Of a stretch of 64,000 nt of DNA, positions 25,359 to 35,494 are shown one piece after another. The stretch comes from Deltaproteobacteria bacterium. Its GTDB lineage: Bacteria > Acidobacteriota > Thermoanaerobaculia > Multivoradales > JAHZIX01. Position 1 is the first letter of the stretch, and every line of letters starts with the position of its first letter. Below the pieces are notes generated by a model. It had not been told where the DNA came from and did not search any database. It was given only the letters and a program-made list of their open reading frames with translations. A program made the translations under genes and the position numbers. The stretch is taken from positions 1 to 64,000 of the forward strand of contig JAHZIX010000005.1 in assembly GCA_022601195.1 (NCBI GenBank), given 5' to 3'.

Positions 25359-27644
25359 ATGATTGAGGATTGCCGTATCGATTTCAGAAAGCTCGAGCTG
25401 GGACATCAGGCACATCTGGGACATCAAGCACATCAGATCCATCGTGCCCGCATTCTCGGATCTTCCCTTCGAAGGCCTGCCCTTGATCTGGCCCTTGGGG
25501 TAGTCACGCTCTGCCTTTCGCTGGTCGGCCCAGCCACTGCTGGAGAGAACACTGCTGGCGAGATCACGGGCCAAATCATGGACGGGGAATCCGGTGAGCC
25601 AATCGCTGGTGTCCCAGTGACCGACGAGTCTCGGCAACACTCTAGTGTCAGCGCAGAAGACGGTGTCTACCGGATGGAGGTCCCAGCGGGTGACTACCGG
25701 TTGTTTATTGGTCCTGGGGTGTCCGGCTATGTGGGACAGGTCTTCGGGGGCGATGCCTGTTTTTCCGACTCGAGCCCCCTCGCCTGTCGGGTTTTCGAAG
25801 GGACTTTGATTCATGTGGAGGAGGGAGAAACCGTGTCTCACATCGATTTTTCACTCCCTAGGGAAGCGACCGTCACGGGAAGAGTGACTTGCCAGGCAAC
25901 CGGTGAACCGCTGGAGGTTTCGGTAGGCCTGTATTGGGATCCGTTTCCTCCCATCCAGGTCCAGACGGTTCGGTCCGCGGTCACCGCAGCAGACGGCACC
26001 TTCACTTTTCGAGGGTTGCCTGCCAGCACCTTCTTCTCGGCGGTTTTTCATGCCGATCCCTATCTCGAGGAACTCTACGACGATCTGCCCTGGGGACCCG
26101 AGTCTCCCGTGGAGCCTAGCTCCGGCACCCCCATTCTCACGACGATGGGTGAGGTGACCGCTGGGATCGATTTTGTGTTGGTCCAGGGGAGTCGCGTCGA
26201 AGGTCGGTTGACTGCGGTTGGTGGCGAACCGATCTCAGGGGGCGGGGTCGAGCTCAGGAGCGGCTCGGAACTATCCGGCTACGTCGAATCGGATTCCAAC
26301 GGGAACTACTCCTTTGAGGGCTTGGAAGCCGGAACCTATTTCGTCAGAACGAATATCCGCCGAACCTGGGCCGACGAGTTGTTTGATGATCGCCTCTGTG
26401 CGCAGAGTGAAACCCAGTGCGATGTCACCGAAGGGACGCCCGTGACGGTAGGGATCGGGGAGACCCGCTCCGAGATCAACTTCGAGCTCGAAGTAGGAGG
26501 GACCCTTTCCGGAGAAGTTCTTGCCGCCCACGATGGAGCACCGCTGGTCTCCGAAGTGTTCACCTATGGAGTCGATGGAGGCTTGGAACGGATAGTCTCC
26601 AGCGAGCCGGATGGCAGCTACGAAGTCTCTGGATTGACGCCGGGTACCTATTTCGTTGTCGCCCGCCCACCGGAGGGCGCTTTTCCCCAGATCTATGACG
26701 GCATTCCGTGTGGCCCCGGGCCCCCCGATTCTTGTGATCCCACCGAGGGAACACCTATTCCTTTGGAGCTAGGAGACTCGGTCGAGAATGTGGATTTCCT
26801 CATCGAGGGCACTCCCCTCTGTGTCCCCTCTTCGACGCGTCTCTGCCTTCGGGACGGTCGTTTCGCCGTCGAGATCGATTGGTTGTCACAGGGGGGCAAC
26901 ACCGGAGCGGGACAGGCGAGGGATCTCCTTTTTTCCGACGACTCGGGCTATTTCTTCTTCTTCGACGAGAACAATGTAGAGGTGATCGTCAAGATTCTGG
27001 ATGCTTGTTCTACGGAGTTCAACAGCTATTGGGTGTTCGCCGCCGGCCTGACGAATGTGGAGATCAACTTGACGGTGCGGGACAATCTCACAGGTGATGT
27101 TCAAACTTACATCAACCCACTACGGACTCCCTTCCAGCCCATCCTCGATACAAGAGCCTTTTCGGCCTGCGACTCGGCGGTGGCTTCAGTCCCCGAGGAG
27201 GTCAAAGCCCAAGCGAAGAGGGTCTCCCCGGGCCCTGTCCGGAGAAGCGCGGAATCGTGGACGCCAGCGGTGGCCAACGGGGGCGTTGGTTGCCAACCGG
27301 GTCCAACGGTTCTCTGCCTGCAGAACGGCAGATTCCAGGTGGAAGCGGAATGGGAGAAGGCGAATGGACAGAGTGGGTCAGCTATTCCCGTAGGCCTGAC
27401 TCCAGATACCGGCCTCTTCTGGTTCTTTCGCGAGAGCAATGTGGAACTGGTCGTGAAAGTGCTCGATGCCTGTGACGGTCCAGATCGTTTTTGGGTCTTC
27501 GCTGGAGGTCAGACGAACCTAGCCGTGACTCTACGGGTTACGGATACTCAAACTGGCGAAGTGAAGATCTACTTCAACCCTCAGGGTAGCCCCTTCCAGC
27601 CGATTCAAGATACCGACGCCTTCGACACCTGCACCGGTAACTGA
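25359..27644 (+). CDS. Secreted carboxypeptidase-regulatory-like repeat protein, paralogue 2
   Basis: This 761-residue protein has the same layout as paralogues 1 and 3: signal segment (LGVVTLCLSLVGPATA), carboxypeptidase-regulatory-like repeats (GEPIAGVPVTDE, GEPISGGGVELRSG, DGSYEVSGLTPGTYFVV), then two Cys-flanked terminal domains (TRLCLRDGRFAVEIDW; LCLQNGRFQVEAEWEK). It ends in DTDAFDTCTGN. The N-terminus differs from its paralogues, carrying an 18-bp tandem repeat that gives LGHQAHLGHQAH (25398-25433). The ribosome site AGAAGGAGATT precedes the ATG. The conserved upstream element is not directly before it but before the deleted copy. Confidence 0.85.
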   Translation: MIEDCRIDFRKLELGHQAHLGHQAHQIHRARILGSSLRRPALDLALGVVTLCLSLVGPATAGENTAGEITGQIMDGESGEPIAGVPVTDESRQHSSVSAEDGVYRMEVPAGDYRLFIGPGVSGYVGQVFGGDACFSDSSPLACRVFEGTLIHVEEGETVSHIDFSLPREATVTGRVTCQATGEPLEVSVGLYWDPFPPIQVQTVRSAVTAADGTFTFRGLPASTFFSAVFHADPYLEELYDDLPWGPESPVEPSSGTPILTTMGEVTAGIDFVLVQGSRVEGRLTAVGGEPISGGGVELRSGSELSGYVESDSNGNYSFEGLEAGTYFVRTNIRRTWADELFDDRLCAQSETQCDVTEGTPVTVGIGETRSEINFELEVGGTLSGEVLAAHDGAPLVSEVFTYGVDGGLERIVSSEPDGSYEVSGLTPGTYFVVARPPEGAFPQIYDGIPCGPGPPDSCDPTEGTPIPLELGDSVENVDFLIEGTPLCVPSSTRLCLRDGRFAVEIDWLSQGGNTGAGQARDLLFSDDSGYFFFFDENNVEVIVKILDACSTEFNSYWVFAAGLTNVEINLTVRDNLTGDVQTYINPLRTPFQPILDTRAFSACDSAVASVPEEVKAQAKRVSPGPVRRSAESWTPAVANGGVGCQPGPTVLCLQNGRFQVEAEWEKANGQSGSAIPVGLTPDTGLFWFFRESNVELVVKVLDACDGPDRFWVFAGGQTNLAVTLRVTDTQTGEVKIYFNPQGSPFQPIQDTDAFDTCTGN

Positions 27645-27670
27645 GGTTTTTCGGTTCAGAGATAGCCTCA

Positions 27671-27700
27671 CTCCCTTAGGAGAAGAATCTCCTGGGGGAG
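27671..27700 (+). terminator. Intrinsic terminator after paralogue 2
   Basis: CTCCCTTAGGAGA / TCTCCTGGGGGAG form a 13-bp stem with two G-U pairs and a four-base loop, followed by the T-rich CTTTCCTCTTCTTTTG. Confidence 0.8.
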
Positions 27701-27881
27701 CTTTCCTCTTCTTTTGCATCAGCTCAGAGTCGTTCCGAGGGGCTCGGTTCGCCCCTCGGCTTGGTGGATTCCTGGGCGGAGTCCCGTAAAGGCTTGGAAT
27801 GCCTCCTGTGGATTCTGGTTCCATCCTCGATCAAGAGTATTCCGGATTTCTGTTAGATCCTTCTAGACGGGAAAATGACTC

Positions 27882-27908
27882 ATGTCGTAATAACATTTAA
27901 GTGTTGCG
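27882..27908 (+). promoter_or_regulatory. Conserved upstream element, copy 3
   Basis: CATGTCGTAATAACATTTAA followed by GTGTTGC, about 95 bases before the paralogue 3 ATG, is part of a roughly 80-bp block conserved with 24,781-24,862. Exact conservation in a noncoding spacer suggests an operator, promoter or leader element. Confidence 0.6.
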
Positions 27909-28002
27909 AAATAAGAGCTAGGCTCAGGGTTATCGCCGGCCCTTAAGTGGGTCCGCAAGCTGTGCCGGGTTGGGTAGAACGATCGAATAGGAGCTAGTTT
28001 CC

Positions 28003-30219
28003 ATGATGAATTGTGGTTGGGATGTGTTGAAGACTCTCGGCTGTGCCTCTGTGCACCGAGTGGTTTATTTGTTGATGTTCTGTGGAACTCTCGCTTTCGC
28101 TAGCCCGCTATGGGCTGGGACCCTAAGTGGCAGAGTGATCGACGGGCCTACCGGCGAGCCCATCGCCGGTGCGACCGTTCGAACAGTCGGTGGGCAAACC
28201 GGTGTCACCGACGATGATGGCAACTACCAGATTGGAGACTTGCCCGCTGGAGATTATTTTCTGTTCATCTCGCCAGCCCCGGAGGGCTACGTGGTCAAGG
28301 TCTTCGGAGGTTTGGATTGCCCCGAGATACGACCCTTCGGTGATTGCTCGGCAAACTCCGGCGAACGGGTCACTCTAGGAGAGGGGGAGACTCGGGACGG
28401 GCTCGATTTTTCATTGTTGCCGGAGGGAGAAATTCGGGGGCGGGTAGCCGCCACCTCCACGGGAGAGCCTCTCGAAGTGGGAGTGCAGTTGTTTTGGACC
28501 ACCGATCCCATTGCTGGCCCCACGTTAGCGACCTCGATGGTCTCTGAACCGGATGGAACATACCGTTTGCGGGGCTTGCCGCCGGGAGTCTTTCAACTAG
28601 GGACCGCCAATGCTTCTCCCTATTTCGACGAGATCTATGAAGACCTTCACTGTAGCAACCTCTGTGACCCCTACTTCGGCCGCGAAGTGGCGGTCGGGCA
28701 GGGGCAAGTGACCGGCGGTATCGATTTTGACCTCGATCTTCCCGCTCGCATCGAGGGGCGCATTTCCTCGACCACTGGGGTACCGATTCAGGGCGAAGTG
28801 TTGGGCCTCCTGTTCGAGCCAGAGATGGAGAGCAACCCTAACTTTGCTACCTTTTCCGACGAAAATGGTGATTATTTTTTGGGCGGTTTAGTCCCCGGGA
28901 CTTATTTCGTCAGAACTTTCTTGAATGAAGAGTGGGTAGACGAGGTTTTTGACGATCGCCTCTGCCCCCAGAGTGACGGTACCTGCGTCATCACGGACGG
29001 CATGCCTTTGGAATTGACGGAAGGTCAGACCCTCTCCAGTATTGATTTCGTTTTGGAAGAAGGGGCGCGCATCTCCGGCTTCGTGCGTGACGCTGAAGAC
29101 CAAGCGCCCCTGGACTCGAGGGTCTACGCCCTCAACGGCAACGGAGACGTCTTCAGATCGACGCCAAGTGCCAGTGACGGCAGCTACCAGCTCTCCGGGC
29201 TGGCTCCGGGGACCTATTACCTCCTTAGCAACCACAGCTTAGGCTACTTACCTCAACTCTACGAGGGGCTGCGCTGCGGTCGGGATGATGCTGTTCCCGG
29301 CTGTGATGTCACCGCGGGAACCGCCATCACCGTCGGTTTCGGTGATTCGGTGCAGAATATCGACTTCGCCTTGGAGAAGGCCGGAGAATGCGTGCCTTTC
29401 TCCACCCGCCTATGCCTCAATGGTGGTCGTTTCGCCGTCGACATGGATTGGCGGGTGCAAAATGGCAATAGTGGAGTGGGGCAAGCGGTGGACCTTACCT
29501 TTGCGGATGACTCCGGCTATTTCTGGTTCTTCAATCAAGACAATGTGGAGGTCATCGTCAAGGTGTTGGATGCCTGCGAAACATCCTTTAACTCCTTCTG
29601 GGTTTTCGCCGCTGGCCTCACCAACGTCGGCGTTGACATGACCGTGACCGATACGCTCACCGGAGCGGTTCAGGTCTATAACAGCCCTCTGTCGATGCCT
29701 TTCCAGCCGATTCTCGATACCCGTGCCTTTTCTACCTGTGAGGCCTCCGAAGCTCGGGAAGTCAGCGAGGCCGCCAGTCACGGTCGCTCACCGTGGCCGG
29801 TCGAGTCCTCTCACTTATTGGGGAGAGGCCAGAGGACCACCGGAGATGGCGGTTGTGTCCCTAGCGCGACCGGCCTGTGTTTGCAGGACAACCGATTTCT
29901 GGTGGAAGCCATCTGGCAGAAGCCCAATGGCGAGCAAGGGCCCGCCTTGGCGGAGGGCCTGACGGGAGACACGGGTTTCTTCTGGTTCTTTCGGGAGAGC
30001 AACGTAGAGCTGGTTGTCAAGGTTCTCGATGCCTGCAACGGCCCCGAGCGCTTTTGGGTATTCGCAGGCGGCCAAACCAATCTAGCGGTTACCCTGCGGG
30101 TGACAGACACAGTGACCGGGGAGGTCAATACCTATGTCAACCCCCAGAGCACTCCTTTCCAGCCGATCCAAGATACCCAGGCCTTTGCCACCTGCGCGGA
30201 GGGCGCCGAGTTGGACTAG
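28003..30219 (+). CDS. Secreted carboxypeptidase-regulatory-like repeat protein, paralogue 3
   Basis: This 738-residue protein has a classical signal peptide (VYLLMFCGTLAFASPLWA), repeats such as GEPIAGATVRTVGG with DDDGNYQIGDLPAGDYFLF, and the two terminal Cys-flanked domains (TRLCLNGGRFAVDMDW with GYFWFFNQDNVEVIVKVLDA, and LCLQDNRFLVEAIWQK). It is closest to paralogue 1 through the terminal domains and to the deleted copy at the 5' end. Its stop codon lies in a 16-bp tandem duplication. Probably extracellular; role unknown, possibly adhesion or matrix. Confidence 0.85.
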   Translation: MMNCGWDVLKTLGCASVHRVVYLLMFCGTLAFASPLWAGTLSGRVIDGPTGEPIAGATVRTVGGQTGVTDDDGNYQIGDLPAGDYFLFISPAPEGYVVKVFGGLDCPEIRPFGDCSANSGERVTLGEGETRDGLDFSLLPEGEIRGRVAATSTGEPLEVGVQLFWTTDPIAGPTLATSMVSEPDGTYRLRGLPPGVFQLGTANASPYFDEIYEDLHCSNLCDPYFGREVAVGQGQVTGGIDFDLDLPARIEGRISSTTGVPIQGEVLGLLFEPEMESNPNFATFSDENGDYFLGGLVPGTYFVRTFLNEEWVDEVFDDRLCPQSDGTCVITDGMPLELTEGQTLSSIDFVLEEGARISGFVRDAEDQAPLDSRVYALNGNGDVFRSTPSASDGSYQLSGLAPGTYYLLSNHSLGYLPQLYEGLRCGRDDAVPGCDVTAGTAITVGFGDSVQNIDFALEKAGECVPFSTRLCLNGGRFAVDMDWRVQNGNSGVGQAVDLTFADDSGYFWFFNQDNVEVIVKVLDACETSFNSFWVFAAGLTNVGVDMTVTDTLTGAVQVYNSPLSMPFQPILDTRAFSTCEASEAREVSEAASHGRSPWPVESSHLLGRGQRTTGDGGCVPSATGLCLQDNRFLVEAIWQKPNGEQGPALAEGLTGDTGFFWFFRESNVELVVKVLDACNGPERFWVFAGGQTNLAVTLRVTDTVTGEVNTYVNPQSTPFQPIQDTQAFATCAEGAELD

Positions 30220-30238
30220 ACCCGAGTTGGACTAGAGC
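30207..30238. repeat. 16-bp tandem duplication over a stop codon
   Basis: CGAGTTGGACTAGACC is followed by CGAGTTGGACTAGAGC. The TAG in the first copy is the stop of paralogue 3. Confidence 0.85.
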
Positions 30239-30271
30239 CGGCTCCTAGTGGAGTCGAGATAAGTGCTCGGT

Positions 30272-30317
30272 GGGTGGAGAAGGACACGGTTGTTGACGGC
30301 CAAGTCGTTCTCCACCC
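30272..30317. other. Large-loop inverted repeat
   Basis: GGGTGGAGAA (30272-30281) and TTCTCCACCC (30308-30317) form a perfect 10-bp stem with a 26-base loop downstream of paralogue 3. There is no T-run, so I do not call it a terminator. Confidence 0.6.
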
Positions 30318-30481
30318 GATCGGTTCGTCGACTCTCAGACTCGTCCCTGGAATTCGGTCGGCTCCCAATTTCACTTTTTTTGATCCCTTTTCTCTCCCTT
30401 TGAGGCGTTGAGCTTCAGAACCCATGAATGGGCACCCGTTGGGGTGCTGGTCGATTCTCGGAGGAGAGAAAGGAAAGCTCT

Positions 30482-32971
30482 ATGCGGAGCAAGATTGGAT
30501 CTGTTGTGTTTGCTTTGGGGTTGGTGCTGGGAGTGTACTCCGCCGGTGGAGAAGAGGAACCACCGGTCATTCAGCACGGCAAGAATATGAGATCGGTTCC
30601 GGACACCAGTCTGAAACTACTGGAAGAGGAAACTCACGGTCCGACGGATTGCGGCTGTAAGTTGATCATCAAGCGGCTCGGGTATCCCGCTCAGGAGGGG
30701 GACGAAGAAGAACAGCCTTTCAGCTATTCCTATGATTCCAACGGCGATGGTGCCGTGGACGGGAACGACATCAGCATCACTTCCACCAATCTCAAGGATA
30801 ATTTCACCCCTGAAAGCCCGGTACGTTGGGTGGCCCATTGGAAGATCGGCGAGGGGCTACCGACTTGGGCCCATGGTCACCCTTGGGTCACTTCGACCTC
30901 AGCTCTCTTGGACCGCCGGAAGAGTGAAATGTCCGGGAATCACGTGGTGACGACCGAATCGACCGAGTTGGTGAAATACCAGGTGAAATGTGATCGCCCC
31001 TGCAACGGCAAGATCAAAGTGACCAGTGTTTTCACTCTCGATGATCTTTCGGCCTACGCGAACGGTGGCTTGGCGGTGACCCGCCGCCACGCTAGTGGCA
31101 CCTATCACGATGAGCCGGATACCTATCCTTCGGTTGGCAATGGAACCTCGAGTAGTGGTTTTAAACGCCAAAAGGCCGAGGCTTGGTATGGCGACGGCAG
31201 CTGGTTGGGAGGCTCAGTCCCCGGTGGACGGCAACGTTGGGACGAAGGGACTTTTACCCCTGGCTCGGACTCTGCTACCGCCATGGCCCATGTGAACTTT
31301 CTCGGCCACAACGCTGAATGCCGCTGGGAAGGCTGGGTTGTCTCGAACTCCAACGAGGCTTGCCTGGATCCCAGCGACATGGAAGACGTGGCCAAGGTTG
31401 CCAAAGGTCTCAAGTCTGCGGCGAGTGTCGGCCTCAAGGCCAAGAAATTCATCGATACCCTTCGCCAGACAACGGATTCGATTCCCCTCGTCGGCACAGT
31501 GGCGACTTGGACCAAACGGGTGGCGACGCTGGTGGGGAGCCTGGTCGATGGCCAACGCAAAGACAGGACCCTCGGAGGCCGTGGGGCGGGGTGCTCCGCG
31601 GATTCCTCCGGTTCGGTGAAATACAAGCGGGGCAAAGATCCCTGGCCGAGGCAGGCCACCCAATCGAGCGAAGGGAGCTTCGTCAAGAAAGGAGGGCCTC
31701 GTAGCCTTGCGGGGCAGACGGAAGAGCAGGCCTATCAAGTTGAGTCTTCTGTGAAGACTCAACTCAAATGCAAGATCTTGCTGCCCTGTAGCAATCACGA
31801 GGTGATCGAGAAAGCGACCAGCGATACGTTGATCGCGGTGGCCTACAGCGGAGGATTCCTGCCGGGCGAAGCCAAAGGGCGGGTTCAGGCCTCCCTTTCC
31901 TGGGAGGATATTGGATTGGGTAGCTGCACCCAAGATATTACTCAGACCGGCGATGGCGTGCCGGACCCGGTCAGGACTCCTGTGACCACCCCTTCCGGTG
32001 GTGTTCCCCGGGTGGTGACCCCTTCGACTCCGACCACCCCACCGGTCACCGGGACGGGCAAGGACGTGGTTCCAGGCCCCTCGAGCACGGAGGAAGACGG
32101 TTCCGATCCCAGTCCTTCCCGCCGCAAGCGTCTCAAGCGCATCGCCGGTATCGCGCCGCCTCAACCTCCACGCCAAGAGCAGGAGTCCCAGTTGGTTGTC
32201 TGCCATTTCGACAGCCCAGGGCCCTTGGCTTTCGATCCGGAAATGCCTTCCATGGGGTACGCCGTGGGAGTGACAGCTGCAGAATGCCAATGGGCGGGAG
32301 GCGAGCCGGGAGGCTTGTTCAGTGGCCGGCCAATGCTTCCTCCGAGCATGTTTGGCGCCGCGGGCACCGAGGGAGATTGCACCCTGCCCCATGAAGAAGC
32401 TTGCCATGAAGCTGCCCTGAACGCCCTGTGGATCGATGGGGCCTGCCAGTTTGCAGATCTGGTACATCCCCGAGCTTGCGAGCTCCTCGGAGGGGTGCCT
32501 GGAGATGGGCCAGCCCTGGCGGATCTGGAGCCTTGGCAGTATGTGCCAGGCCTCGAGGATTACGAGATCACTTTTGAGGATCTCGATCTGGATGGAGATG
32601 GTGAATTTGAGGACGACCTCGAAGGCAACCACAACGGCAACCACCTGATGGACGAGCTGGAGCTGGATGTCGATGGGGACGGCTTTCTCGACTCCTTTGT
32701 GGAAGAGGCGGATTGCCTCGACTCCTGCGTCTCGGGTTGTACGGCGGTCAGCGGTGGCTTCACCTGTGACGACCCGCCCCTGGCTAGTGAAGAACAGGAG
32801 ATCGCTGAGCTGAACGCATTGTTCGAGCGTGAGGAATCACCGGTCGCTCCCGGCACTTTTCCGGTTCGCGCCGAATGCCTCGAGGTGTGCGGCTACCCAA
32901 ACCACTGTGCCGGCAACGAGGCCTCGGGGTTCCAATGCCATCCCCCGGAGGGACTGCCCGAAGAGCCTTGA
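30482..32971 (+). CDS. Secreted protein with calcium-binding-type Asp-rich loops
   Basis: An 829-residue protein with an N-terminal signal (VVFALGLVLGVYSAGG). A dockerin-like calcium loop lies near residue 85 (DSNGDGAVDGNDIS), followed by a middle region without recognised family and a Pro/Thr-rich linker (VTTPSGGVPRVVTPSTPTTP). The C-terminus carries further Asp-rich loops (DLDGDGEFEDD, DVDGDGFLDS) and many Cys, suggesting disulfides. I moved the start to 30482, where the signal begins after AAAGGAAAG. It follows the three-paralogue array on the same strand but has its own spacer. Function unknown; likely calcium-stabilised and extracellular. Confidence 0.75.
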   Translation: MRSKIGSVVFALGLVLGVYSAGGEEEPPVIQHGKNMRSVPDTSLKLLEEETHGPTDCGCKLIIKRLGYPAQEGDEEEQPFSYSYDSNGDGAVDGNDISITSTNLKDNFTPESPVRWVAHWKIGEGLPTWAHGHPWVTSTSALLDRRKSEMSGNHVVTTESTELVKYQVKCDRPCNGKIKVTSVFTLDDLSAYANGGLAVTRRHASGTYHDEPDTYPSVGNGTSSSGFKRQKAEAWYGDGSWLGGSVPGGRQRWDEGTFTPGSDSATAMAHVNFLGHNAECRWEGWVVSNSNEACLDPSDMEDVAKVAKGLKSAASVGLKAKKFIDTLRQTTDSIPLVGTVATWTKRVATLVGSLVDGQRKDRTLGGRGAGCSADSSGSVKYKRGKDPWPRQATQSSEGSFVKKGGPRSLAGQTEEQAYQVESSVKTQLKCKILLPCSNHEVIEKATSDTLIAVAYSGGFLPGEAKGRVQASLSWEDIGLGSCTQDITQTGDGVPDPVRTPVTTPSGGVPRVVTPSTPTTPPVTGTGKDVVPGPSSTEEDGSDPSPSRRKRLKRIAGIAPPQPPRQEQESQLVVCHFDSPGPLAFDPEMPSMGYAVGVTAAECQWAGGEPGGLFSGRPMLPPSMFGAAGTEGDCTLPHEEACHEAALNALWIDGACQFADLVHPRACELLGGVPGDGPALADLEPWQYVPGLEDYEITFEDLDLDGDGEFEDDLEGNHNGNHLMDELELDVDGDGFLDSFVEEADCLDSCVSGCTAVSGGFTCDDPPLASEEQEIAELNALFEREESPVAPGTFPVRAECLEVCGYPNHCAGNEASGFQCHPPEGLPEEP

Positions 32972-33232
32972 TCTCGGCGGTTGTCCCGCTTCGTGACGGG
33001 TATCAGAAGAGGGCCGCTTCCTATCCTCGGGGAGCGGTCCTCGCTGTTGGTTGGCGAGAAGGGGGAGTCGGGGAGGGAGTGGAAGGCGAGCCTGTCATCT
33101 CTCTTGGGTTTCCCCCAGCTAGCCCTTTAGTGTCTGTCCTTGGGTTCCCTGAAGGGGCTTGTGGCGGATAGCGACTTTGCTATAGTTCCCGTCGCAGCCC
33201 CCCTCCAGATGGACTAGCCTGGAGAATTCACG

Positions 33233-35245
33233 ATGTTGGGACTCGGTCGTTTTTCCTCAGAATCTATCCCTGAAACCGTCGAGCCAGTAAGCCTTGGTGC
33301 TACAAAGCACAGTTCGGTCCACCTAGCCCGGAGTTTCTCGGGGGTATTCAGTATCTTCTTGCCGAGTGCCTTCTTGTTGATGGCTTTCCTCCTGCCTCTG
33401 AATCCACTCTTCGGAGCCGAGTTTCATGTCGCCCCGGGAGGGGACGACTCGAACCCCGGTTCTGCCGCTGAGCCTTGGGAAACCCTTGCCAAGGCCAACG
33501 CCACTTTGAATCCCGGAGATATGGTTTGGATTCACGCCGGAACCTACTCAGATGCGATTCGCCCGGCCCGTAGCGGTACCAGCGATACCAATCGCATCGT
33601 CTACCGAGCCTTCGGGGACGGCGACGTGGTCCTGGTGGGCTTCCCGGGCAACGGTGGTCCCGAGGAAGGGGCTTTGGCGTTGGGGGAGAGGTCTTACGTC
33701 ACAGTCAACGGCAGGGCTCCCGGGGACCCACCGACCTCCCGGAGGATTCGTTTGGTGCCGCAGGGTTTCGTCAATTCTCTGGGCAACGTCTGCGGCAGTG
33801 AAGGGGTCGTGGTCGAGAATATTCATGGGGATTGTGGCGCCGCCGGGGGAGTTTGTGGCCGGGGCTTTGGGTTTTGCATCAATTATTGGGAGGGAGACTA
33901 CGAGAGCCGTTTCAATGTTTTGAGGGGTTCCTACTTGCGAGGAGTTTCCAGCACCAGCCAGGATCCCCTGGACTACACCGAGGACATCGTGACCATCGCC
34001 CATCGGGCCCACCATAATTTGATCGAAGACAACATCCTCACCACTTGTCGGCATACCAGCTTGTACGCGGACTGGCCGACCTCCCACAGCAACGTGGTCC
34101 GCAACAACCACATCGAGAATCCCCAGCACACGGCCCTGTCGATTTGGTCGGCAGGGGTGAGCCTGCCGGAGGGAGCTCGGTTTCTGGTGGAGGGCAATGT
34201 GCTCAGTGCTTCCGGAGGCACCTCGGATCCGGACGGCTTCCCCGGCAACGCCCTGCAATGGGGTTCGGACGAGCTCATCATCCGTTTCAACGAGATTACC
34301 GACGGCGGCTCGGCAAATCAACAATCGACCTCCATTGGCGGCCTTGCTGGGGCGACCAGCACCAGCTTTGGATCTCCCTACTTCGCTACCGACGGCCGCG
34401 TCTATAACAACACTGTGGCGAGAAATCGCGGCGTGGCCGTGGGCATGATGGACTTCGGAATCGAATCCGTCGACCTGGGGCGCCACCGGTTTGTCAACAA
34501 CATTTTCTATGACTCTCTGGCGGATCCTACCGATCGTCTTCTCGCGGTGTATTGGGATGCGGACTTCGACACCGCTGATCGCTACATCAACAATTTGTGG
34601 GGCAATCCTGGGAGTGCGACGGACCAGCTGATTTTCAGCTCCTCCAAACGGGGCAGTGCAAACTTGGCCGATGCGATCGCCCTTTGGCGAAATCCGGAGG
34701 ATCCGGAATTCACGGCTTGGCATGGTTGGGTGAATCAATTCGACGCCACTCCTGGGTTTCGTGACTACGGCGCTGGCGATCTGAGGCTGGCGGCGGGAAA
34801 TCCCTACTCGGATGCCGGGGCCCCGTTGACCCGGGTCGACCCTGGAGATCTGGGATCGGGCCTTTCCCTTGCCGTGGAGGATGCTCGCTTCTTTTTTGCC
34901 GAGGCCGCTGAGTTTCCTGCTTGGATGGGAGTGCAGGGAGAGCAGGTCGCTATCGGCTCCGACTTGGGGACCGCCGAGCGGGCGCAGGTCACTGCCGTTG
35001 ACGATGCCACCGGTGTGCTCACCCTGGACCGGGACCTCAACCGAGAGGCCGGGGACTTCGTCTGGTTGATCCGGGATAGCTCCGGACGCTCCCGCCTTTC
35101 CGGCCAAGCTCCGGCTCTAGGCGCTCACGATACGGACGAGGTCTTTTCCGATGGCTTCGAGAGTGGCGACACCTCCGGCTGGTCCCTCACCGCCCCTGTA
35201 CCGACCCTGGTTGCCCTGCCCATCCCACTCCCGGCCGGTCGCTAG
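33233..35245 (+). CDS. Secreted right-handed beta-helix protein
   Basis: A 670-residue secreted protein with hydrophobic signal FLLMAFLLPLNPLFGA. It opens with the parallel beta-helix entry motif FHVAPGGDDSNPGSAAEPWE and PGDMVWIHAGTYSD, then short turns with Asn-rich ladders (HNLIEDNILTT, SNVVRNNHIENP, GRVYNNTVARN, HRFVNNIFYD), as in pectate-lyase-like and DUF1565 proteins. Catalytic residues cannot be assigned. It ends in VFSDGFESGDTSGWS plus a short tail, a C-terminal signature I associate with exported Acidobacteriota-like proteins and possible sorting. Good ribosome site (TGGAGAA) before ATG. Confidence 0.85.
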   Translation: MLGLGRFSSESIPETVEPVSLGATKHSSVHLARSFSGVFSIFLPSAFLLMAFLLPLNPLFGAEFHVAPGGDDSNPGSAAEPWETLAKANATLNPGDMVWIHAGTYSDAIRPARSGTSDTNRIVYRAFGDGDVVLVGFPGNGGPEEGALALGERSYVTVNGRAPGDPPTSRRIRLVPQGFVNSLGNVCGSEGVVVENIHGDCGAAGGVCGRGFGFCINYWEGDYESRFNVLRGSYLRGVSSTSQDPLDYTEDIVTIAHRAHHNLIEDNILTTCRHTSLYADWPTSHSNVVRNNHIENPQHTALSIWSAGVSLPEGARFLVEGNVLSASGGTSDPDGFPGNALQWGSDELIIRFNEITDGGSANQQSTSIGGLAGATSTSFGSPYFATDGRVYNNTVARNRGVAVGMMDFGIESVDLGRHRFVNNIFYDSLADPTDRLLAVYWDADFDTADRYINNLWGNPGSATDQLIFSSSKRGSANLADAIALWRNPEDPEFTAWHGWVNQFDATPGFRDYGAGDLRLAAGNPYSDAGAPLTRVDPGDLGSGLSLAVEDARFFFAEAAEFPAWMGVQGEQVAIGSDLGTAERAQVTAVDDATGVLTLDRDLNREAGDFVWLIRDSSGRSRLSGQAPALGAHDTDEVFSDGFESGDTSGWSLTAPVPTLVALPIPLPAGR

Positions 35246-35494
35246 TCAGGCTAGTAGCTCTCGTTTCGGAGGCTTCGTTCCGGGCCGGGGGCTTCGATCA
35301 GATTCGATTTCCAAGAAGGTAAGTAAGACCCTGGGGCCGGGCTGCGTCCAAGTTTCTGTGGCCTGAGTTCTTCTGCGCTGGGCCACACCCCTCTCGACAC
35401 CGTTCGAGACCTCTTTGTTCAGCCTCTCGGGACCTCCCCGAGGAGGTGTGCCGAGAGGGTGGGGCGTTGGAAATGAACGCGGAAATCAAGGACG

